A stretch of 8,346 nucleotides of DNA from an uncultured Bacillota bacterium (GTDB lineage Bacteria > Bacillota > Clostridia > UBA1381). Of the stretch, positions 1 through 6,215 are shown piece after piece. Position 1 is the stretch's first letter; every line of letters starts with the position of its first letter. Below the pieces are notes generated by a model. That model made no database searches and was not told the origin of the DNA. It was given only the letters and a program-made list of their open reading frames with translations. Location: positions 1 to 8,346 of the forward strand of contig CASFSH010000325.1 of NCBI GenBank assembly GCA_949297205.1, given 5' to 3'. A program made the position numbers and the translations under genes.

Positions 1-82
1 ATTAAAAAATATAATTTTTTACATTAAATTAACATTTATTTTATATAAATTTATGTCTAATCATATAAAAACCGTAAAATTT

Positions 83-105
83 AACAATTTTTTTTAAAAA
101 TTGTT
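83..105. repeat. 10-bp perfect inverted repeat abutting a -35 box
   Basis: AACAATTTTT at 83-92 and AAAAATTGTT at 96-105 are perfect reverse complements separated by TTT. The right arm ends one base before the putative -35 box at 106-111. A second, imperfect pairing also exists between TTTAACAA at 80-87 and TTGTTAAA at 113-120, which would straddle the -35 box. It could be an operator or just low-complexity A/T sequence. It lacks a G+C stem followed by a T run, so it is not a convincing terminator. Confidence 0.4.
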
Positions 106-134
106 TTGCAATTTGTTAAATCATATGTTATAAT
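106..134 (+). promoter_or_regulatory. Predicted sigma-A promoter P1 of the murA leader
   Basis: The -35 box TTGCAA (106-111) and a perfect -10 box TATAAT (129-134) are separated by 17 bp. TG at 126-127 followed by one base gives an extended -10 element. Transcription would start near G141 and give a 5' leader of about 345 nt before the murA start at 486. This is a sequence-pattern call only. Confidence 0.55.
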
Positions 135-217
135 AGTTTTGGAATAATGTAGTTTGTTGTTTTGTCTTTATTGCATTGTCAACTACATTCGTTTTATAAC
201 TGATAATAGCGGATGGG

Positions 218-237
218 GCAAGGCAAATTTGCCTTGC
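218..237. repeat. Perfect 20-bp palindrome in the murA leader
   Basis: The half-site GCAAGGCAAA (218-227) is followed directly by its exact reverse complement (228-237). As RNA it makes a 7-bp G+C-rich stem with an AAAUUU loop. GGAT (211-214) and ATCC (242-245) can extend the stem past a small internal loop. No T run follows within 15 nt on either strand, so it is not a standard intrinsic terminator. It could be a dimeric regulator's site or an RNA structural element. Confidence 0.65.
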
Positions 238-266
238 ACTTATCCTGAGTCAAAACTAATGATTTT

Positions 267-295
267 TTGATATTTATGCTAATTTACTGTATATT
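267..295 (+). promoter_or_regulatory. Predicted sigma-A promoter P2, proximal to murA
   Basis: The -35 box TTGATA (267-272, five of six consensus bases) and the -10 box TATATT (290-295, five of six) have 17-bp spacing. Start would be near 302, giving a leader of about 185 nt. It lies downstream of the palindrome, so murA could be made with or without the palindromic hairpin in its mRNA, depending on promoter choice. Confidence 0.45.
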
Positions 296-472
296 ACCGG
301 ATATAAGTAACAGGTATTATATTTTGATAAATCCGTATTGTATAATTTATTCGTATTTTCTTTAAAAACGGTTTACCAAAAAATTACTTCCAATGTTTAC
401 GGTACTTTTATTGTTTCGGTCCTTTTATTGCGAAACACTGCCTGTATCCTTATATTTTATACAAAACCATTC

Positions 473-478
473 GGAGGA
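473..478 (+). promoter_or_regulatory. Ribosome binding site that fixes the murA TTG start
   Basis: GGAGGA sits 7 nt before TTG at 486. The only upstream in-frame ATG (393) has no comparable purine-rich site before it. This is the main argument for the TTG start. Confidence 0.85.
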
Positions 479-485
479 ATACAAA

Positions 486-1751
486 TTGGAAAAAATAGTA
501 ATTAAAGGCGGAAACAGACTTCACGGAGAAGTATGTATAAGCGGCGCAAAAAACGCAGCTGTGGCAATTATACCTGCATGTCTGTTGATAGATGGCAGCT
601 GTCGTCTTGAAAACCTTCCAAATATTAAAGATGTAAATTTATATTTACAAATACTTAAAAATCTTGGTGCAAGCATAACATATATTGATAAAAACACTGT
701 GGATATTGACTGTACTGATGTAACGTCAATAGAACCCGACAATGAAATGACCGAAAAAATGAGGGGATCTTCATATCTTATCGGTGCCCTTCTCGGCAGA
801 TCCAATAAGTGTATAGTTAAATCCCCCGGAGGATGTGATTTTGGTACACGCCCCATAGATCAGCATATTAAAGGCTTTGAAGCTCTCGGTGCAACCGTTG
901 AAGTAAAATATGCAACAATTTATGCCCAGGCTGAAGAATTACGAGGTGCCAATGTTTATTTTGACGTTGTTAGTGTGGGTGCTACCATGAATGTTATACT
1001 CGGCGCAGTAAAGGCAAAAGGTCTTACAGTTATTGAAAATGCCGCAAAAGAGCCGCATATTGTTGATCTTGCCAACTTTCTAAATGCAATGGGTGCAAAA
1101 ATCAGAGGTGCCGGAACAGACACTATAAGAATACAAGGCGTACCTAAGCTTCACGGAGGCACATATTCCATTATCCCCGATCAGATAGAAGCCGGAACAT
1201 TTATGATTGCTGCAGCAGCTACTCATGGGGATGTTACATTAACAAATATTATTCCCAGGCATCTTGAACCCATTTCAGCAAAACTGATTGAAGCAGGTGC
1301 AAAAATAGAGGAATTTGATGACAAGCTAAGAGTGTATGTAGAAGAAGGCACAGTATTTAAAAAGATAAACTTTATTGCCCTTCCATATCCCGGATATCCC
1401 ACCGATATGCAGCCGCAGTTAGTAACTTTTTTGTCTACCGTTAAAGGTACAAGCACTGCACGTGAAGGAGTCTGGGACGATCGTTTCAGATATGTGGGTG
1501 AATTGAACAGAATGGGCGCCAATATTACAGTAGAAGGTAAACTTTCAATAATAAACGGAGTCGACAAACTTATGGGTACAAGCGTCAGGGCAACTGATCT
1601 GCGTGCAGGTGCGGCTATGATTATTGCAGGACTTATGGCAGACGGTATTACCGAAATTCACGACATTTACCACATTGACAGGGGTTATGAGAATTTTGAA
1701 GAAAAGTTTATAAAACTCGGCGGTAACATAAAAAGAGTAGAAGTTATATAG
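486..1751 (+). CDS. murA: UDP-N-acetylglucosamine 1-carboxyvinyltransferase (MurA)
   Basis: MurA catalyses the first committed cytoplasmic step of peptidoglycan synthesis, moving enolpyruvate from phosphoenolpyruvate to UDP-GlcNAc; fosfomycin targets it. The TTG start at 486 gives 421 residues, the normal family length, beginning MEKIVIKGG as in many homologues. Visible key residues in this numbering are Lys22-Asn23 in SGAKNAA, Arg93 in MRGS and the active-site Cys117 in PGGCDFGTRP, so the enzyme should be fosfomycin-sensitive at that position. Asp307 in YPTDMQ, Arg373 in DLRAG and Arg399 in HIDRGYE are also present. The repeated EPSP-synthase-like halves are intact. An ATG at 393 would add 31 residues (FTVLLLFRSF and so on) with no family counterpart, so I rejected it. 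Clostridia often carry two murA paralogues; one window cannot show which this is. The next gene starts 47 bp downstream and is probably cotranscribed. Confidence 0.97.
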   Translation: MEKIVIKGGNRLHGEVCISGAKNAAVAIIPACLLIDGSCRLENLPNIKDVNLYLQILKNLGASITYIDKNTVDIDCTDVTSIEPDNEMTEKMRGSSYLIGALLGRSNKCIVKSPGGCDFGTRPIDQHIKGFEALGATVEVKYATIYAQAEELRGANVYFDVVSVGATMNVILGAVKAKGLTVIENAAKEPHIVDLANFLNAMGAKIRGAGTDTIRIQGVPKLHGGTYSIIPDQIEAGTFMIAAAATHGDVTLTNIIPRHLEPISAKLIEAGAKIEEFDDKLRVYVEEGTVFKKINFIALPYPGYPTDMQPQLVTFLSTVKGTSTAREGVWDDRFRYVGELNRMGANITVEGKLSIINGVDKLMGTSVRATDLRAGAAMIIAGLMADGITEIHDIYHIDRGYENFEEKFIKLGGNIKRVEVI

Positions 1752-1798
1752 TAAAATATATTGAAACGGATTTATATCTTTCGAGGAGCTGAACGGGA

Positions 1799-2002
1799 AT
1801 GGTAAAAATGATACTGAAAATCATATGTTTTATAATGCTTTTCGTTATGTTTCTTTCTTTGTTCATTTTTATTGCCACCTTCTGTTCAAACGATTCAACA
1901 GGAGTTTTAGACTTAACAAATATAGTCAGATATTTTCTTTTGGGATTAATGATATTGTCCGGCATTATTGGGTGTATAACAGCTATAATAATAAAAAAAT
2001 GA
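1799..2002 (+). CDS. Small two-helix membrane protein, function unknown
   Basis: This predicts a 67-residue protein that I do not recognise. It has a GAGGAG ribosome site at 1783-1788, 10 nt before the ATG. Two hydrophobic stretches, at about residues 4-28 and 43-64, flank a short polar loop (CSNDSTGVLDLTN). The N-terminus has a Lys at position 3 and the C-terminus is IIKK, consistent with a helical hairpin in the membrane with both ends in the cytoplasm. No catalytic motif is visible. It lies between murA and a terminator on the same strand, so it is likely the last gene of a murA transcript. That position hints at an envelope role, but this is guilt by association only. A 61-residue reading frame in another phase (1825-2010) overlaps it and lacks a ribosome site. 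Confidence 0.7.
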   Translation: MVKMILKIICFIMLFVMFLSLFIFIATFCSNDSTGVLDLTNIVRYFLLGLMILSGIIGCITAIIIKK

Positions 2003-2014
2003 TTTTTTGATTTT

Positions 2015-2043
2015 ACAAAAAGCGGTATATTCCGCTTTTTTGT
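2015..2043 (+). terminator. Intrinsic terminator after the murA/small-membrane-protein unit
   Basis: AAAAAGCGG (2017-2025) pairs with CCGCTTTTT (2032-2040) around a 6-nt TATATT loop, and the right arm runs into a six-T tract (2036-2041). The stem can extend to ACA/TGT with one bulged T. It lies 14 bp after the stop codon of the small protein and 27 bp before the next gene on the same strand, so it probably separates two transcription units or attenuates readthrough. Confidence 0.75.
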
Positions 2044-2069
2044 ATGCCAGCAACTGAAAGGATTTTAAT

Positions 2070-2843
2070 ATGTTTTGTTCTCTTGTAAGCGGTTCGAGCG
2101 GGAATGCCTCGATAATAAAAAATAAAAACACCATTATTTTAATTGACTGCGGTCTGTCAGGAAAAAAACTTGCTACTATGTTAGATGGAATAGGCATTAA
2201 TCCTCATAATATCAATGCCATGCTTATCTCTCATGAACATTCCGACCATATTACCGGTGCAGGTGTAGTATCCAGAAGATATAATATTCCCATATATGCT
2301 ACCGCAGGAACGCATAAAAATCTAAACATAGGTCCTATCAGTGAGGAAAATATCCGAATAATAAACAAATGTGTTTCTTTTGAAATCGGAGATATTACCG
2401 TAAATTCATTTCCCATATCCCATGATGCTGCAGACCCTGTGGGTTACTCCTTTATCTGCGGTTCAAAAAAATATTCGATTGCTACCGATATGGGTATAAT
2501 GACTGAAGAAGTGTTTTCCGCCATAAAAGGCAGTGATTCCGTTATACTGGAAGCTAATCATGATGTTGATATGCTCATGCACGGAGAATATCCGTATCAG
2601 CTTAAGCGAAGAATTCTCGGTGATTTCGGTCATTTATCAAACGATTCCACAGCAAAAACTGCTGTACGTCTTCTTGAAAACAACACAAAACACATTATGC
2701 TTTCGCATCTTAGTGACAAAAACAACGATCCTCTGATAGCATATAAAACCGTGGAATCGGAACTGATACGGCATGGTGCAAAAATAGGTTCTGATATCGG
2801 TCTATGTGTTGCCGGAAGATATGAGGTGTCGGAATTTATATGA
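2070..2843 (+). CDS. walJ: MBL-fold metallo-hydrolase, WalJ/YycJ family
   Basis: This 257-residue protein opens with FCSLVSGSSGNASII, the N-terminal signature of YycJ/WalJ proteins. It carries the metallo-beta-lactamase-fold metal ligands: Asp26 (LIDCG), the HEHSDH motif at 55-60, His118 (SHDA), Asp140 (ATDMG) and His213 (LSHLS). EANHD at 161-165 is also typical of the family. Length is about that of family members. In Bacillus the homologue lies at the end of the walRK operon; a double-strand DNA exonuclease role linked to mismatch repair has been proposed, so the in vivo role is not settled. No walR or walK is visible here. The site GAAAGGA (2056-2062) lies 7 nt before the ATG. It overlaps rlmH by 4 bp, so the two should be translationally coupled. 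I see no clear promoter between the upstream terminator and this start. Confidence 0.88.
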   Translation: MFCSLVSGSSGNASIIKNKNTIILIDCGLSGKKLATMLDGIGINPHNINAMLISHEHSDHITGAGVVSRRYNIPIYATAGTHKNLNIGPISEENIRIINKCVSFEIGDITVNSFPISHDAADPVGYSFICGSKKYSIATDMGIMTEEVFSAIKGSDSVILEANHDVDMLMHGEYPYQLKRRILGDFGHLSNDSTAKTAVRLLENNTKHIMLSHLSDKNNDPLIAYKTVESELIRHGAKIGSDIGLCVAGRYEVSEFI

Positions 2844-3316
2844 ATATAAATATTATATGTGTAGGAAAATTGAAAGAAAATTATCTTAAAGAAGCCGTAT
2901 CGGAATATACAAAACGTCTATCCAGATTTACAAATATTAATATTATTGAACTTCCCGACCAGAAAATCCCTGAAAAATCAAATTCCAAAATTGAAGAAAA
3001 AATTCTTGAAAAAGAGGGTGACATGATCCTTTCAAAAATAAAAGAAGACAGTTATGTTATTGCAATGTGCATTGAAGGCACTTTGATTTCAAGCGAAAAT
3101 CTTGCTCAGACTATGGACACTCTTGCACAGACAAAAAATAATATTTCTTTTATTATCGGAGGCTCTCTCGGCTTATCCGACAAAATAAAAAAACGTGCAG
3201 ATATTAAAATAAGTTTCGGAAGAATAACTCTCCCTCATCAACTTATGCGAGTTATACTGTGCGAACAGATTTACAGGGCATTCAAAATTAATGCCAACGA
3301 AACATATCACAAATAA
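2840..3316 (+). CDS. rlmH: 23S rRNA (pseudouridine1915-N3)-methyltransferase RlmH
   Basis: RlmH is a SPOUT-class enzyme that uses S-adenosylmethionine to methylate N3 of pseudouridine 1915 in helix 69 of 23S rRNA, on assembled 70S ribosomes. The 158 residues match the usual length of about 155-160. Diagnostic parts are the N-terminal INIICVGKLKENYLKEA, the cofactor-binding GGSLGLS at 107-113, the knot segment LPHQLMRVILCEQIYRAF at 131-148 and the invariant C-terminal YHK. Its ATG overlaps the walJ stop codon in an ATGA arrangement, and no independent ribosome site is obvious, so expression likely depends on coupling to walJ. A walJ-rlmH proximity is also known from Bacillus. It converges on the methyltransferase gene across a shared terminator. 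Confidence 0.96.
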   Translation: MNINIICVGKLKENYLKEAVSEYTKRLSRFTNINIIELPDQKIPEKSNSKIEEKILEKEGDMILSKIKEDSYVIAMCIEGTLISSENLAQTMDTLAQTKNNISFIIGGSLGLSDKIKKRADIKISFGRITLPHQLMRVILCEQIYRAFKINANETYHK

Positions 3317-3357
3317 AATAAGTGCATGCCGTTTTTAAACATGCACTTATTTTATTT
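3311..3357. terminator. Bidirectional terminator shared by convergent genes
   Basis: An 18-bp perfect inverted repeat has its left arm at 3311-3328 and right arm at 3340-3357, with an 11-nt loop. The core AAGTGCATG/CATGCACTT is flanked by A-rich sequence on the left and T-rich sequence on the right, so read from either strand a stem is followed by a U-rich tract. The left arm contains the rlmH stop codon and the right arm ends on the first base of the opposing gene's stop codon. It should terminate both transcripts. Confidence 0.85.
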
Positions 3358-4715
3358 TATAAAAGCCTTAAATATTTCGGATAATGATTCTTTAAAATTC
3401 CATTTGAACCCTTTGCCCACCCTATAGGGTTATTATCCACCATTACCGCCGCATATCCCGTTATATCGGAATTTATGGTCTCTCCGTGAAGATACCTGTT
3501 TAACATCGGATCTTCTGCTCCAAATGAAACTTTATTTTTAAAATCACTGTATTTCAGTGCAAGAACAAGTGCATGGGACGGTTCGAACCTGTTTTTCTTT
3601 ACTATCCCCAGATGAAGTCCCGCTCTTGCCAATTTTATTTTATCAGTATCTATGCCATGAGGTACAAGATACAAATTGTCACCAAACAATTCAAAACTTC
3701 CCTCAATATCCGTATTCAGCGTCTTTTTTTCAAATTCCTTGAACAGCTTTATACCAACATCTGTTCCGGGTTTTGGTTTTGTTTTAGGTATCCTGCGCTC
3801 TTCACTTTTTCCTTTCTTTTTAAGAACTGCAATAAAATGTCCCTCTCCTTTATTTATATGAGGAAAAATTCTTCTCGTTTGGGACATATCCCTTTCTGTT
3901 CCTATCCATTTTCCGTTACCCGGTGAAAACATATCCAATCCCGTATCCATTAATTCCATATCAGGATATTCTGACAATATATAATCTATAACTCCCTCAT
4001 TCTCACAGGGTGCAAAAGTACAGGTAGAATATAAAATACATCCTCCCTTTCTTAACATTTTATAAGCACAGTCTATAATATGTTTTTGCCTTACTGCACA
4101 GGTTTTTGTATGGTTGATGCTCCATTCGGTAATTGCCTGAGGTTCTTTTTTAAACATTCCTTCACCCGAACAGGGTGCATCTACAATTATTTTATCAAAA
4201 AAATCTGTAAACCTGTCTGCAAGTTTTTCAGGACTTTCATTTGTAACTACTGCATTACTTATCCCCATCCGCTCAACATTTTCTGCAAGAACAGCACAAC
4301 GTTTAGGTATAATCTCATTTGCCACAAGCAAACCTCTGTCAGACAGCTTGACTCCTGCCTGTGTTGCTTTTCCTCCCGGGGCGGCACAAAGATCCAGAAT
4401 AAAATCCTCTTTGTTTATGCTGAGTGCTTCAACTCCCGCCATTGCCGACGGCTCCTGAAAATAACACATCCCGGCAAGGTGATACGGATGCTTCCCGTTT
4501 ATTTTTTCCTTATCTGTATAATAACCGTAATCACACCATGGTATCTTATCATCTTCCGTATAGAATTTTTCAAATAATTTTTTTGTATTTTCTTTTCTCA
4601 GATTAAGTCTGATACCGGCATAGGGTATATCATTTTCAAAAGACTGTAAAAATTCTTCATACTCTTTTCCAAGCATTATCTTCATTCTGTCACAAAATTC
4701 AATAGGTAAATTCAT
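3357..4715 (-). CDS. RsmF-like rRNA (cytosine-5)-methyltransferase, NOL1/NOP2/Sun family
   Basis: This 452-residue protein should methylate cytosine C5 in RNA, using S-adenosylmethionine and two cysteines. Visible motifs are LDLCAAPGGKATQ at 107-119 (cofactor-binding motif I), DAPCSGEGMF at 179-188 (motif IV, Cys181) and YSTCTFAPCENE at 229-240 (motif VI, nucleophile Cys232). An N-terminal RNA-binding region with GIRLNLRK precedes them. After about residue 310 comes a C-terminal extension ending GWAKGSNGILKNHYPKYLRL, like the RsmF C-terminal RNA-binding domains. RsmF homologues modify 16S rRNA near C1407 (several sites in Thermus); the exact target here is unknown. GGAGAG lies just before the ATG. 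The gene starts 23 bp after the cardiolipin synthase stop codon and is the last gene of the - strand operon. Confidence 0.9.
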   Translation of the reverse strand: MNLPIEFCDRMKIMLGKEYEEFLQSFENDIPYAGIRLNLRKENTKKLFEKFYTEDDKIPWCDYGYYTDKEKINGKHPYHLAGMCYFQEPSAMAGVEALSINKEDFILDLCAAPGGKATQAGVKLSDRGLLVANEIIPKRCAVLAENVERMGISNAVVTNESPEKLADRFTDFFDKIIVDAPCSGEGMFKKEPQAITEWSINHTKTCAVRQKHIIDCAYKMLRKGGCILYSTCTFAPCENEGVIDYILSEYPDMELMDTGLDMFSPGNGKWIGTERDMSQTRRIFPHINKGEGHFIAVLKKKGKSEERRIPKTKPKPGTDVGIKLFKEFEKKTLNTDIEGSFELFGDNLYLVPHGIDTDKIKLARAGLHLGIVKKNRFEPSHALVLALKYSDFKNKVSFGAEDPMLNRYLHGETINSDITGYAAVMVDNNPIGWAKGSNGILKNHYPKYLRLL

Positions 4716-4738
4716 TTTTCTCTCCGCTTTTCTTAATA

Positions 4739-6181
4739 TTACAATATAGGTGAGAATAATCGGAAAAATCCATCCAGCATATAGCTTATGGGATGTTTCT
4801 TTTTTCGTTCTTCATAATCTTTCTGTGTGAGAGGTTTTGATTTTGCAATATCATTTAAAAATATAGATTTATTAAGCAATGCAAAATTTTTATCATACAT
4901 AAATGCATTCAATTCAAAATGTAAAAGGAAGCTGCGCGTATCAATATTGGTTGTACCTATCGTAGTTACATCATCGTCACACACTATGGTTTTTGAATGA
5001 ATAAATCCGTTATAACAATAAATACGCACTCCCGATCCGAGCAAATCTTCCGCAAAGGACAGTGTTGTGTGATAAACATACTTTTTATCCGGAATACCAG
5101 GTATCATTATCCTTACATCAACCCCGGATTCTGCCGCCAATCTTATAGCCGTCAGAAATGCCGAATCGGGTACAAAATAAGGCGTCTGTATGTATATATA
5201 TTTTTTTGCACTGTTTATCATCTTCATCATTCCGAATTTTATTTCTTCGGCCTTTGAGTCGGGTCCCGCCGAAACTATCTGTACCGGCAGATTATTCGTT
5301 ATATCTGTTTTTATACTGAAAAAATCTTTCATTTTCACCGACAGATTTTCCCCCGTTGAAAATTCCCAGTCGAAACAAAAATATTTTTGTACCTGAAATA
5401 CTGCCTCTCCGGTAATTCTTATATGAGTATCTCTCCAGGGCGACGGTTTTCCCAATCCCATATACTCGTCTCCAAGATTCATTCCTCCCATATATGCTAT
5501 CTGACCGTCTATAACAATAATTTTTCTGTGATTTCTATGATTTATCTTTGAAAAAGAAAACAGTCTTACAGGGAAAAATTCAGCTACATATACATTTTTT
5601 TCCTTTTTAAGCTTCTTAAAAATTTTGGGGTTGGTAAGCATTGATCCAAAGCCGTCATATAAAAATCGTATTTCAACTCCCTCCCTTGCTTTCTTTATAA
5701 GTGCATCTATAATTTTATTTCCAATTATATCATCACGGACTATAAAATAAAGCAGGTTAATATTTTTTCTTGCATTTTCTATGTCATTTAATACCGATAC
5801 ATATTTTTCCGCCGCATCGGTAAATACCTTTATCTCATTTTTTTCGGTATACGGACTTTTTGCAGCTAATCTGAAATAGTTTATCATATCATTGTACTTA
5901 AAATCAGATTTACTTCTGTCCGGATGATTTAACTGTTTATTAAGCTTAACATCTGACTTTGCCGCCATTTCTGATTTCTGCTTATATTTATTTTTTGTAT
6001 GACGTTTTAAACCAAATCCAAAAATCAAAAAGATAATCGGACCTACAGCCGGAAGTGCTATAAAACACAAAATCCACGCCAAAGATACTATCGGATCTCT
6101 CCTTTGAAAACATACAATCATTATTATCAAAATAAAATTTACCACATAGCTGATTATCCAAAACAAATTAAAATAGTCCAT
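4739..6181 (-). CDS. cls: Cardiolipin synthase, phospholipase D superfamily
   Basis: From ATG at 6181 the protein has 480 residues, the usual length of bacterial cardiolipin synthases. These condense two phosphatidylglycerol molecules into cardiolipin and glycerol at the cytoplasmic membrane. Two hydrophobic segments, about residues 2-25 and 31-55, form the N-terminal anchor. Both catalytic HKD motifs are intact: HRKIIVID (His218, Lys220, Asp225) and HSKTIVCD (His395, Lys397, Asp402), followed by GGMN and GTTN respectively. The open frame extends upstream to an ATG at 6370, but that part overlaps the VanZ-like gene in another phase, while 6181 has a proper ribosome site. It follows the VanZ-like gene by 34 bp and precedes the methyltransferase by 23 bp. 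Many Clostridia have several cls paralogues; substrate specificity cannot be read from sequence alone. Confidence 0.93.
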   Translation of the reverse strand: MDYFNLFWIISYVVNFILIIMIVCFQRRDPIVSLAWILCFIALPAVGPIIFLIFGFGLKRHTKNKYKQKSEMAAKSDVKLNKQLNHPDRSKSDFKYNDMINYFRLAAKSPYTEKNEIKVFTDAAEKYVSVLNDIENARKNINLLYFIVRDDIIGNKIIDALIKKAREGVEIRFLYDGFGSMLTNPKIFKKLKKEKNVYVAEFFPVRLFSFSKINHRNHRKIIVIDGQIAYMGGMNLGDEYMGLGKPSPWRDTHIRITGEAVFQVQKYFCFDWEFSTGENLSVKMKDFFSIKTDITNNLPVQIVSAGPDSKAEEIKFGMMKMINSAKKYIYIQTPYFVPDSAFLTAIRLAAESGVDVRIMIPGIPDKKYVYHTTLSFAEDLLGSGVRIYCYNGFIHSKTIVCDDDVTTIGTTNIDTRSFLLHFELNAFMYDKNFALLNKSIFLNDIAKSKPLTQKDYEERKKKHPISYMLDGFFRLFSPIL

Positions 6182-6190
6182 TTTTGCAAT

Positions 6191-6196
6191 CCTCTT
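6191..6196 (-). promoter_or_regulatory. Ribosome binding site deciding the cls start
   Basis: On the - strand AAGAGG (part of GAAGAGGA) lies 9 nt before the ATG at 6181. No similar site precedes the further upstream in-frame ATGs near 6370, which also fall inside the VanZ-like gene. Confidence 0.7.
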
Positions 6197-6215
6197 CTGT
6201 TTCTTTATAAAAATC

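Larger units (their letters stand above)
1..140. other. A+T-rich intergenic DNA upstream of murA, no gene
   Basis: I see no coding region on either strand. The stretch is dominated by A and T runs. Its only organised elements are an inverted repeat at 83-105 and the promoter at 106-134, listed separately. Nothing recognisable lies in 1-80, so it could equally be the tail of an intergenic region whose upstream gene is outside the window. Confidence 0.6.
141..485 (+). other. Long murA 5' leader with candidate RNA hairpins
   Basis: There is no credible gene in this stretch. If P1 is used, the transcript opens with a 9-bp stem (AATGTAGTT at 146-154 with AACTACATT at 181-189, 26-nt loop). A strong hairpin at 211-245 follows, centred on a perfect palindrome, and then a weak A/U hairpin (TCAAAA 250-255 with TTTTGA 265-270). 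A second promoter lies at 267-295. From 300 to 470 I see only A+T-rich sequence before the Shine-Dalgarno site. I recognise no known riboswitch consensus. Regulation through this leader is an inference from its length and hairpins. Confidence 0.4.

Noticed and set aside
211..245. Intrinsic terminator before murA
   Set aside because: The hairpin is strong, but no run of T follows within 15 nt on either strand; the nearest (263-268) belongs to a weak A/U hairpin and the P2 promoter.
317..346. Third promoter with TATAAT at 341-346
   Set aside because: The best upstream match (TTATAT, 18-bp spacing) is only two or three consensus bases; a bare TATAAT in such A+T-rich DNA is expected by chance.
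393..485. Upstream ATG extending MurA by 31 residues
   Set aside because: There is no ribosome site before 393 and the added residues have no match to the known MurA N-terminus; TTG at 486 has GGAGGA 7 nt upstream and gives the standard 421-residue length.
1999..2012. Shared AATGATTTTTTGAT at 259-272 and 1999-2012
   Set aside because: The short match is A/T-only apart from two G's and lies in unrelated contexts; likely coincidence.
4080..4577. 165-residue + strand frame opposite the RsmF-like gene
   Set aside because: It is antisense to a gene with intact methyltransferase motifs, is cysteine- and phenylalanine-rich in the way shadow frames are, and has no supporting ribosome site or homology I recognise.
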